Below the pieces are notes generated by a model that searched no databases, was not told the DNA's origin, and saw only the letters and a program-made list of their open reading frames with translations. From contig JSYX01000373.1 of the NCBI GenBank assembly GCA_000787465.1, positions 1 to 34,829 on the forward strand: DNA of 34,829 nt. Direction: 5' to 3'. This document shows, one piece after another, positions 1-9,403 of this stretch. A program made the translations under genes and the position numbers. This DNA comes from Thermomucor indicae-seudaticae (lineage: Eukaryota; Mucoromycota; Mucoromycetes; Mucorales; Lichtheimiaceae). Numbering within the stretch: the first letter of the stretch is position 1; every line of letters starts with the position of its first letter.

Positions 1-186
1 CTCTTTTCCGTAAATCGTTTTGTGTTTTCTGCGCAAAATCTTTTGTACATTACCGCAAATTGTAAAGAATAAACCTGTATCAGGGGACACCCCGCTGCCC
101 TCTAAAAGTTGGAGTGTCCTATCTGTCGCCTTCTCCGTGTATTGCATTGAATTTAGTCGAAAATAAACGACAGCGGCGCTTCTGTC

Positions 187-1490
187 AACATCTGGAGCAA
201 CGAAAACACCGAGCGTATCGCCGTCGACATAGTTTTTGCTTCCGCGAGCGATGCGCGAACTGCAGCCACTCATTACGCCGAAGAGGGAAAGTTTGCTGTC
301 GTCACTATCTGCAGCGACCAGCAGAAGGTGATTATCGGCAGCAAGCACTACGGGAAATACCGCGACACGCATAAAGCGGAGAAGAGAAAGCAGCTAAGGA
401 GGGAAAGACGGTACCCCTGGCGTGCAGCGCAAGAAGGATACGCAACAGGTTCGGCTATATCACTTGGAGATGGTCTGGGGTATCCGTAGCCGAGACCTCT
501 TTAAAATAGTGCCGCACAATACCGCACTGACGTAAGTCTTTCCTACTCTCATTATACTGTTATTACTTCCATGAAAAACAGCTCGATGCTTTGGTTCCTC
601 GCCGAATTTGTCTACTGGTGAAAAAGAGGGTTTAAAATTGCCGTTTATTCCGATCTCCCGGCTGAAGACTGGTGCAATGCTTCCAAGCTAGTGGACAGAA
701 CTCTCAAACGCGATCCGAACAAAGGCATCGAAGACATCAATGCTACCATTAGGGTCACCACGAGTCAAGTTCGAGTCGAGTCAGTTTTTCCCCTGACTCG
801 AACACGTGATCTTCGGGTCGAATCCGAGTCGAGTCAATTGGTAAACCCTAGCCACCATCTTCTCGTTTCCGAGGCCAATCGCAAGCAAAACGCCGGACAG
901 ATTTGTTTGTCAGTATGCCAGACATTGCTATGAATACTTCAAGTCAGAAAAGGGCGCCAGAAAGATCAAGATCGTGTACAACGAGCACAGGCGAAAACTA
1001 CAAGGACTGCAAGCTTCAACAGAGGATAAGGTTCTGCTCAGGATGCTCAGGACTCCGGACGAAACGGAACTCAGAAATATCCCGTCCTGAGTCGGAACCC
1101 TAACAGAGAAAGACATAGACGCTCGCATTGTAAAAACAAAAGGAATGGCGGCTCTGACAGGAGAACTGGTCAGTGCCCAGTTGGCGCACATGGGTGTTGC
1201 CAAATTTCAACAAGAAGTGGATAAGCGAAAGAGAGCTGTGACCAATTACCAGCAAGGAGAGCCAACTGAAAAGGCAGGTCCACAAGAACAAAATGACGGT
1301 CTAAAAAGCAAGGTTCCCGTTCATTGGGACAAGAGGTAAAACTGCAAAAAAATTGGAAGTTTCAGCGAAGTTCCGACAGTGGGAGCGTCACGTCCTGCTG
1401 TTATTCCCGTGCATTTTCCGCGAGTTTTCAAGGGATAAGACTGATGTATGCGCAACCAGCAGACCTCTAAGACGCACGTGAGATGCCGTA
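187..1490 (+). pseudogene. decayed coding region, family not recognised
   Basis: Three protein-like stretches follow one another on the plus strand in different frames. The first is open from about 187 to a TAG at 487-489 and includes TICSDQQKVIIGSKHYGKYR. The second runs about 628-780 (SDLPAEDWCNASKLVDRTLK). The third runs about 860-1339 and is broken by a TGA at 1088-1090; it is lysine- and arginine-rich (KIKIVYNEHRRKL). A further open stretch in another frame continues to about 1485. No GT..AG pair that I tried joins them cleanly. A GAGTC-rich palindromic block lies between the second and third pieces. The simplest reading is a broken gene or mobile-element ORF. An intron-rich functional gene is not excluded. 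I recognise no domain. Confidence 0.4.
761..836. repeat. GAGTC/GACTC palindromic repeat block
   Basis: This short block is built from the words CGAGTC and GACTCGA in both orientations: a CGAGTCGAGTCAG run, a T/C spacer, then TGACTCGAA, then further GGGTCGAATCCGAGTCGAGTC. Such simple-word, self-complementary sequence is typical of subterminal regions of hAT-like DNA transposons and of foldback elements. It interrupts the decayed coding region around it. I see no transposase next to it. Confidence 0.45.
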
Positions 1491-1748
1491 AGTTACACAT
1501 CTGTTCAAAACAAAAATAAACTAATGCGAGGTTTAGGAAATAGGTCGGGGAGCGGTACGTAACTGCAAGCAGGAATCCGACAGAAATGTGAAGTTTCTGT
1601 CAAGTTTCAGTAACGCTTCTGCTTGCTGATACGTCAGATTTGTTGCAGTGTATGCCATACATCTAAATCTAATAAAGTTTTCTTGCTCATGCGATATGGT
1701 GTATTTAAGAATGATAACGAGGCTGTTCCGTTGTAAGTTGAGGCAGCT

Positions 1749-2056
1749 ATGGCAGATAACTTCGGTGCATCGAGCAATTTTGCCCTATACGACTGGATGT
1801 ACGAAGTTGTAGGTTCTATGCATGTTTATAGATATTCAAGTTCAAATATAGATACTGCAGTAATTCTAGATCGCAAGGAAGGAATTCGAGGAGCTGCCAC
1901 AGCCGATGGACGATTCACACTGGAACAAAATAGATTTTGCGTCAACTTTCAAACGTGCTGCTGTAACAATTTAACCACAATGACACTACCTCTGCCACAT
2001 CGCAGGGTGCAGGTTCCTCGGCTCCTGTATCTATAGTATTTCGTTCGAGAAAATAA
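1749..2056 (+). CDS. small three-exon protein, function unknown
   Basis: Predicted exons are 1749-1808, 1870-1962 and 2006-2056, giving about 67 aa. The first intron (1809-1869, GTAGGT..TCTAG, 61 bp) has the size typical of this genome. It joins ALYDWMYEV to IARKEFEELPQP in frame and skips a less plausible read-through. The second intron (1963-2005, 43 bp) is shorter and less certain; without it the protein stops after about 54 residues. The product is acidic to neutral, has one aromatic-rich N-terminal segment and no signal peptide or membrane segment. The EELPQP-x4-HWNKIDFA stretch loosely recalls small anaphase-promoting-complex subunits of the Apc13 type, but this is far too weak for a name. 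Confidence 0.4.
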
Positions 2057-2064
2057 CTACAGCG

Positions 2065-2202
2065 GACCCCCCCCTTTATCTTTCAAACCTCGTTATTTTC
2101 AAGCTCTTTCGAAAATATCCTGAAAACATAGTGAAAATTTTCAATCCCCCGATATTTTCACTTTCAAGGGACTCGGAGTGGTTGAAACCCTTGACGGGGG
2201 TC
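2065..2202. mobile_element. MITE-like foldback element, copy 1
   Basis: A 138-bp segment starts GACCCCC and ends GGGGGTC. Inside the termini, TTTCAAACC on the left pairs imperfectly with GGTTGAAA on the right. The left arm (CTTTCAAACCTCGTTATTTTC) closely resembles the left arm of the element at 2623. It carries no ORF and starts 9 bp after the predicted stop of the small three-exon gene. I could not define a target-site duplication. Confidence 0.45.
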
Positions 2203-2622
2203 AAAGCTTGTCAGCGAAGTTCGTTTTGTATGACGTCTTGATCTGAGGCTATGTATAGCGAAAGTCTTTTCCTGGTCACATAACCGAGTTCTCTCACTAT
2301 TGCCAATGACAAGTACTAGAGGGTACATTAATCAGATACTATCCTAATCACTGCATGTTCTGTACAGGGAAGGTACGTAGCTGGTCTTTAGAAAAATTTG
2401 CCTATCCCAGCGTTTATCCTGTTGGACCCATAGAAGTGATTTGTGGTTGTTCCCAAAACGCTATCGTTTTCATTCTGATTATATCATCGTACAGACTCAA
2501 CGGATGCAGCGCAGCAGTGTCTGTTTGTTATCATAACATGGTTGGAAAAGCGGAATAAGTCATTGTTCCATCAATGTGGCAACTGCGCCAGTCAGGCGTT
2601 GCGCATTCAAATCCCGGGCACA

Positions 2623-2696
2623 GACCCCGCTAACTTTCAACCCTCGTTAATTTCAAGGTTTCAACGAAAATCCTGGCCTTGAAATTAACGGGGTTC
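2623..2696. mobile_element. MITE-like foldback element, copy 2
   Basis: A 74-bp hairpin unit starts GACCCCG and ends CGGGGTTC. It contains a perfect 14-bp inverted repeat: CGTTAATTTCAAGG at 2645-2658 and its complement at 2677-2690, with an 18-nt loop. The left arm matches the left arm of the 2065-2202 element with a few substitutions, so the two are probably members of one short non-autonomous family. No coding capacity. Confidence 0.5.
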
Positions 2697-2942
2697 ATCT
2701 AAATGCATTGCCCTGTAAGAGACGCATAGCCTTTGTTTACTTTATCCATAATTACGTTGCTCAGTATGCCGATAATTGAAACTATACCTGCTCCACCATC
2801 ATCACCTATGACGTTATTCTTGAGGGGAAGGCGGCCCAAGCCTCTTGCGGATTTCGAGTTCGCCACAACCCAACTGACATGCCTTCATTAATGTTGTTTC
2901 TGTCACTATTCTGTCCTTTGCTGCCGGGACTCATAATAGCAC

Positions 2943-3137
2943 TTATTGCGTTACGTCAGAAACCTCTCTATTTGCATCTTTAAAGAAACTGGCTTTGCAA
3001 ACTCTTTTCCTCGCTGGCTTTGAAATAACTCCGAAAATGGTTGGTTCAGGGGCACTAGCACACGAAAAATCTTCGCTGTCAAAAATACTGGACGCTGAGG
3101 AAAGGAAGTCTTTTTGCAAATGTGCCTTGCCCTCCAT
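2943..3137 (-). CDS. short ORF, unknown, possibly first exon of a two-exon gene
   Basis: ATG at 3137 opens a 64-codon frame that is serine-rich at the start and basic in the middle (ISKPARKRVCKASFFKD). I recognise no family. A possible donor (GTAACG) just before the stop could join in phase 0 to a downstream stretch ending LEIRKRLGPPSPQE near 2820, giving about 84 aa. The implied 72-bp intron is of normal size here, but its acceptor is poor. The ORF lies 3' of NAE1 on the same strand, 309 bp downstream. It may be spurious. Confidence 0.25.
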   Translation of the reverse strand: MEGKAHLQKDFLSSASSIFDSEDFSCASAPEPTIFGVISKPARKRVCKASFFKDANREVSDVTQ

Positions 3138-3446
3138 CGCGAAATACTTTAAGCTATCTTCCCCTTAAGAGACAAACGCAGAAGGGAAAATTCTTAGGGA
3201 ACTAATTACCATCGGAAACACGTAAAGAGCAATATGACCGAGTCAACATATGGCTTATTATTGACTTGTACCAGCTATTCAGAGCACATGAAATTTCAAA
3301 GAAAATTGCATGCATGCACCGCTCATAGTGGTATCAATGGTTTTAAATGCAGTAAGGATCCAGTCAGGGTATAACCAATGGAAGCAGTGCAAGAAATAGA
3401 AAAGCGACTCCACCGATTTCTTGTTATTTTCCTCGCTATAGCAACA

Positions 3447-5727
3447 TCAGAGTTCATAAACATTACTTGTGGATGCAATGCCATTGAATATACAGGTATT
3501 GTTGATAGGCGTATACTGTCGAGTAATAATCTTGATTGCTTCTTGCGCAACAAGACCGCCTAAAAGCGCCGCCATGTTGGCTACTTCATGGTCTGCAAAC
3601 CGCACACTACAAGAAAAAAGTAAAACTGAGCTCCTTTTTTCTTTCCTTGACTGCGCGTCTCAATACGTACAAGTTAATGATGGCTTTAAGAAAATTATCA
3701 GACGATGATATAGTGTCCGCATTTTCTCGAGGTATGCCTAAAGCGACCATCGTGTCAAGGACCTCCCCTCTAAGTATGTCAGCGTCTGTCTCCTTATTCC
3801 CTCCTTTTGAGCCTAGATGGCATTGCCTTAAACACCTATACATGTGGACGAAGCAACATATGACTTTACCTGGGTATCTACCATGCTTTGCGTTGAATTT
3901 ATCTGCAGCACGTAATATAACGTAAAATATTATGTTTTCGCTCGATTCCAGTGCGGTGACTACAAAGAAAAATGGTTCGCATCCTGAGTGCTCTTAGTAT
4001 CCACAAAGCCTACCTATTTTCTTGGTTTGAGGCTTTTGATATTCTTCTGAAAGACTTCTGTACCGAAGTAGCTTGACATAGGCTGCGTTTTTGCAAAAGC
4101 TTTCAATAGTGGTTTCTGGTATACTATCAGCTGGAGCATTCAAATCTTCAAGAAGGCGCTTCACTCTGCTCTTTATTGCTGCCATGTCTTTTAACGCCTT
4201 ATCCCGGTAGCTTAAATATATCGGTGTTATGAGCGGGCTAGCATTAGTTTATCATAGATGCTCACTTACACGTTTTGTAGCTTGACGTAGTTTGCTGTAT
4301 CTGACTTCATATCCGGAAGCTTTCCGGGTAAAGGGAGTTGGCCTTCGCCTTCGTTGGCAACGAAATCCCTGACAGCTCTAGCAATAACCCAGAAGCTATT
4401 TGACTGAATTTGGTTCAGATAAATGTGCACAAATAACTTAACCGGAGTGAAAATTACCTCTGCCGTGAGATTATCGCAAGCCGGGTCCTCAAATATTTCG
4501 CGTATATTCGATGTCACCTATAAGTTTTCAAATATAAGACTTTTAACACGAAGGGTTTGCCCTGCCGTGAAAACACTCACCGTGCTAGGCGAAGCAAGTC
4601 TCCATACGTTAGCAATTGCTTCTTCAAAGTTTTCTTCGTCTGCAGTTCGCATGCCGGATTTAATCAGCTCTTTGAATTCGTTGCGCTCGCTGTAGCTCTC
4701 TGGCATTTGGCCATCGTGCTACTTTCTGAAATTAATATCCCATATTACGTATCAGTACAAGAACTTCCTAGCGTTACCGTTGCTTTCCAGTCTTTAAGAT
4801 ACGTTAGAAGAACGACCACGAAAGGGACATGCGCATGGTCCGTTTGATCCAGTTCATCCAAATTAAATGTATCCACGTAATCCAGCAGTTCTTTAAACGC
4901 ACAGCCAAGACGGAGGTCCACCAAATTCTCAGGATGAGTTTCGATTACTATTCCGTGTGTTAAATGGTTACGTTCGTTTAACGCGACCACACATGATGAT
5001 GAACCAGGTACCTGGATGTTCTGGAGCTTGAAGTCGAAACATGCCGCATAAGCCTTTGGAGAACACAATGAACACAGGTTTGCTGGTACGATGACAAATG
5101 TCCGCTAATGCGAGCGACTCTTCCTCAGAAAGATTAGTTGCAATAATTAAAGAATAGGGATCGAAAAACTCGGATTCGTTGGCAATGATATCCGCGACAG
5201 GCTAAGATGGAAAAGGGCAGTTCAGAATAACCGCTGCATGAATGATAGGCACCAGGAAAAAAAAACGAGACCTTGTGAACGAACGAAGTAGATACATCTT
5301 CGTTCAATTCCTTTAGCAGTTCCGAAGTCGCCTGCGCCTTTGAGCTGCCGATACTTTTTGTCTCCAGAAAGAAGTTGTTGCGCACATCGTCCGCCTCGAC
5401 AAACGCGTCATCGACAATGGTGATGCTCCCGACGCCTGTTTTCAATATTTAGAGGTTTTAGCGTCAGCCGGTCGTTCAAGTAGTCAATATAGTTTTTCAA
5501 TAACCTGGTAGAACGAGATTCTTCAGGATTTCGCAGCCGGTAGAAGTGGCGCGTAAGAGACAGACTTTTGCACTTTCCAAAGCCGTTTGGCCAGTGGCCG
5601 CCCATAAACTGTGAGGCTGTGCAATGAATTATCGAGTACCGACGTCGTTTTCGGGTGTCCCATACCGTAATTGTCTATCATATTTCTGCGACTTGAGATC
5701 ATTCACAGGTACAGATTCAGCGGCCAT
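3447..5727 (-). CDS. NAE1: NEDD8-activating enzyme E1 regulatory subunit (APPBP1/Ula1)
   Basis: This protein pairs with Uba3 to adenylate and transfer NEDD8/Rub1, the modifier that activates cullin-RING ubiquitin ligases. Twelve exons join in phase: 5666-5727, 5505-5608, 5272-5435, 5012-5201, 4778-4947, 4581-4718, 4458-4517, 4270-4403, 4014-4210, 3870-3959, 3671-3812 and 3447-3606. They give 536 aa; the human protein has 534. Introns are 54-70 bp. Visible family landmarks are the N-terminal [20 protein letters not shown], the NNFFLE and LNEDVS segments of the ThiF/UBA fold, [15 protein letters not shown], the DEENFEEAI helix, the [12 protein letters not shown]3-PDM block and the C-terminal [18 protein letters not shown]. 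As in the family, it supplies the non-catalytic half of the heterodimer. Its start codon faces that of SCYL1 136 bp away. No breaks were seen. Confidence 0.93.
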
Positions 5728-5863
5728 GGTTTTACGTAAAAAGAAGAAAGTATAGCGCAAACCGGAAATGAGTGTTGGGCAGGATATCGGAGTCTGCCGT
5801 TACATGAACAACTTCAACAGTTCGTGAAACTAGGACGAAGCAATTGTTTAAACGTTCTCGCCA
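5728..5863. promoter_or_regulatory. shared divergent promoter region NAE1/SCYL1
   Basis: Only 136 bp separate the two start codons, so both promoters and 5' UTRs must lie here or overlap the other gene. I see no clear TATA box in either direction. Function as a bidirectional promoter is inferred from geometry alone. Confidence 0.55.
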
Positions 5864-8800
5864 ATGGCATTCTTGTCCGGCTTCGTGAAAAGCGGCTTGT
5901 CTTTGCTGGGAAAGGATTCGGCATTCCCGTATTCGATTGGCTCCAAAGTCGAATGGTATGACGAGCAATCCATCTGGTCTCTTCATCAAGGCACCAAAAG
6001 GGTACTCTTCTCCCTCAGAACGGATATATTAACGGCATCAGAAGGGCTGACTTGTTATGGGCTAATGAAACAGGACGACGGCTCTCCTGTGTCAATCTTT
6101 ACGTTTGACTGCTCCAAGAATCGAGACAAGATACAGCTTGCTAGAAACGCCTTTAAAAGGATGCGCACGATACGTCACCCGGACCTATTACGATATCTAG
6201 ACGGCGTTGAGGTATGAAAGCAGACAATGCGCTAAATAAGCCGTATAAGAAGATTTATATCGCGTGGAGCCTAGAATGAACAAGCTATTATGTTTGTCAC
6301 TGATCCCGTGGAGCCGTTATCGAATCACTTAAACCGGGATCCTGACGAAAACCTGATCTTGTGGGGCTTATACAAAGTAGCGGTAAGAAACATTTATCAT
6401 AGTTCAATATGTGGATGATAATACTTAGCGATTACTTAGAATGCTGTGAAATTTATTAACAAAGATTGCGGCATGGTGCATGGGAATGTACGGATATCCT
6501 CTGTATTCGTCAATCGTGCTGGTGAATGGAAGCTTGGCGGTTTCGAATTGTTGTCGTCAATGAAAGAAGAAAGTCCAGTCATTTTGGTAATCAATAAATT
6601 CCTGTTTGTTTGTCTTGGTAAAGACGAGGGCTGACAGTGTCTGCTATTTAGACATTCGGCGGTTTGGTTCCGGATGCTCAACGATACGCGTCGCCAGAAG
6701 TCAGAAAGTCCGGATGGTCGATTATTAAAGAGTGAGTAGAAGTTGTGAACTTAATGGACAGTTAGTAAATATTCACTCGCATTTGACGCGGATAGCTTAC
6801 CAACCGCCGCCGTAGACTCTTACCATCTCGGCTGTCTGGTGTACGAGACTTATAATCGCCGTTTTGATACCCCAGAGCAGCTGTTGTCTCAGAGAGGAAA
6901 CAATAATATTCCTGTGGCCATGCGTGATATCTACCAAAGCCTCTTGAGAGCCTCTGCTGCTGCCAGAGCAGATGCTGAAGCGTTTCTGGATGAAGGCTTG
7001 CGACCCAAAGGCTTCTTCACACAAGATTTTGTCCAAGTCAACTTGTTTTTGGAAAATATCAGCATAAAGGAACAAAACGCAAAGGAAATGTTCTTCAGGT
7101 TTGGTCTCTTCCTCTATCGCTCCCTAGAGTACCCATTTATCGTTCTGGAAAAAGTAATTTAATTCTTTGTTCGATAGAAAGCTTGACGGTCTTATTGACA
7201 GCTTTCCAACTGAATTTGCAAAGCACAAACTTTTACCGGAATTAATCAAAGCCTTTGAATTTGGATCAGGTATGTGTGGAATTGGTCAGCCATTTGTTGC
7301 TTAAATCTAACAGAAAAACTTGTAGGTGGTGCCAAGGCGCTTGGGGCTATCCTGAAGATTGGACAACAGCTACCGGATGACGAATTCGAGTCCATTATTG
7401 CTGCGCCTATCATTCGCATGTTTGCTTCGCCTGACCGAGCTATCCGGATCAGTCTTTTGGAGAATATGCCAAAGTTTATTGACCATATTCCTAACAAGGC
7501 TGTAACAAATCAAATCTTTCCCAATGTGGTTTGTACCTGCAATGTAAACTTTCAAGGTAGAAACCTCTCAGTAAATGAACGTTTTCACTAATAGGCAACC
7601 GGTTTCACGGATACTGTGCCTATAATCCGTGAGCAAACAATCAAGTCTGTCCTGTATCTCATACCCAAGGTAAGCTTAGTAACACTAGTTGCTGGGGGAT
7701 ATTGCATCCTAAAACCGTTCAACGATTTCAGTTAAGCGATAAAGTCATCAACTACGATCTATTAAAGTACCTTGCAAAGCTTCAAATGGATGAAGAACCC
7801 GGTATCAGAACAAACACGACGATATGTCTGGGTAAAATTTCCAAGCATCTAAGTGACGCTGTAGGTATTGTTCAAATACCAGTTTCTTTTTCTTCTGGCC
7901 TTACACTAATGTTTTCGGCCCCGTTCAGACAAGGAAAAAGGTTCTTATCCCTGCGTTCACACGCGGTCTTCGAGATGGATTTCATCACGCGCGGATTGCT
8001 GCTTTAATGGCATTGACAGGTTCGCTGAAGGGGCGACTTATAAACTTGGCAATAAAAAACTCATTTTTGTTCTAAGCTACTGCCGAGTACTATGATGCGC
8101 AGGAATGCTCTAATCGTATTATTCCTTGTGTTTCTCAAGTACTTATTGACAAGGAAAAGTAAGTTTGCTACGTCTAGACTGTCGACTGCGTTAACTCTAA
8201 TTAAACTGTTGTAGATCAGTACGTGTCCAGGCGTTTAAGACTATCAATGCGTTCATTGGAAGAGTTCAAGAATTTGCAGACAAGATGGTGAGTTCGAGTG
8301 GTGGTTCAAGTGCTAAGTAATCCCTAGCAGGGCCTGAACTTGCCGTGTCTTGACTTAGCCAGAAACTGCCCTCGAGCCAGTATCGACCGCAACGGCTGCC
8401 ACAGCGGCAGGATCCGAGTCGACGAATGCTGTCTCCATGGCCAGTGTATTCGGAGGAGCGACTAAAGGCTTGGCTGGATGGGCCGTATCATCTATCAATG
8501 CAAGAGTAAGATTTTTTCGTTACGAAGTTCCTTTTGCGCCGGTTCTAATTATCTGACAGCTGGGTACGCCGAGCGGGGAAATTGTTCAAGCAAATACTGC
8601 ACAAGACAGTCGTGCATCGCCAGTATCGATATCAGAGACTTCTGTTGAAAACCAAAACGGTACAGCAGTGGCAGCTGCTTCCGAACGTTTAAAGCTATCG
8701 CCAACAGTTGCATTCAGCGATACGGATGGTTGGGACAATGACGAGGGCAACAACGATCTTATTGCTTTTGATGAAAACGATGGCTGGGGTAAGCATACAT

Positions 8801-9302
8801 AGATTATTGAGATGGGAAGGGGAGCCGCGGAGAGAGCGCTGACGATAAAACAATGACAGAGCCGTTTGATACCCCAACTAGAGCAGAACCGGAGCCTATC
8901 GAATCCATTATCCCGCCGACCCGAAAGCCCACGCTTAGTAATGCTGCACTCGCCACTGCTAGTGGTGCAGCAGGATCAATGAAGCTCGGTCAATCAAAGC
9001 CAAATACTTTAGGTAAAAAAGATAGGCGGGATTCCGGAACACATTTGTATGGGCTAAGCTCGAATATAATAGCGCTGACGATTGAACAAGATACCCAATC
9101 TATTACTACTGCTACTAAACCAGTGGTACCTCTATCAAAAGAAGAGAAGCGGGCAGAGATGGAGCGGAGAAGGGAAGAACGAAGACAAGTGAGTATATCT
9201 CCCAGCGTCAATTAGAGCAGCCGTATTAAATGAAGTTATACGTAGCGCTTGGCCGAGCTTCGAGAGAAGAAAAAAGGAGGTATTGGTGCGAAAAAGATAT
9301 AA
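5864..9302 (+). CDS. SCYL1: SCY1-like pseudokinase with HEAT repeats (SCYL1/Cex1 family)
   Basis: SCYL1/Cex1 proteins are cytoplasmic pseudokinases linked to COPI Golgi-to-ER traffic and to tRNA export. Seventeen exons join in phase: 5864-6001, 6074-6211, 6275-6382, 6440-6586, 6652-6731, 6796-7098, 7178-7269, 7326-7528, 7595-7669, 7732-7860, 7929-8019, 8077-8158, 8215-8287, 8359-8505, 8560-8788, 8860-9188 and 9246-9302. They give 806 aa; human SCYL1 has 808. The pseudokinase domain is N-terminal. The usual HRD is HGN (residues 142-144) and the DFG position reads GGF (161-163), so it should be catalytically dead, as in the family. HEAT repeats follow (for example RVQAFKTINAFI), then LAGWAVSSI and a low-complexity tail with a charged EKRAEMERRREERR helix. 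The tail ends in GAKKI rather than the animal RKLD. One uncertainty is whether 9014-9122 is coding or an unspliced intron; the frame stays open, so it is kept. Confidence 0.93.
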
Positions 9303-9403
9303 AAAAAGAATTCATGTATCCATAGCTTTAAAATATATACAACTTTTTTAATGTTCGTATTTACATTTTTTTTACAACAAGTTATCATATTTACAGGTTG
9401 TTG

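Noticed and set aside
2590..2625. tRNA-like B-box word (ATTCAAATCC) with a loose A-box upstream, possible tRNA gene or SINE head
   Set aside because: The arms around it do not pair as a T-stem and no acceptor stem or anticodon arm can be drawn; likely chance.
6387..6470. Possible extra short exon between SCYL1 exons 3 and 4
   Set aside because: Exons 3 and 4 join in phase 0 and match the family alignment without any insert.
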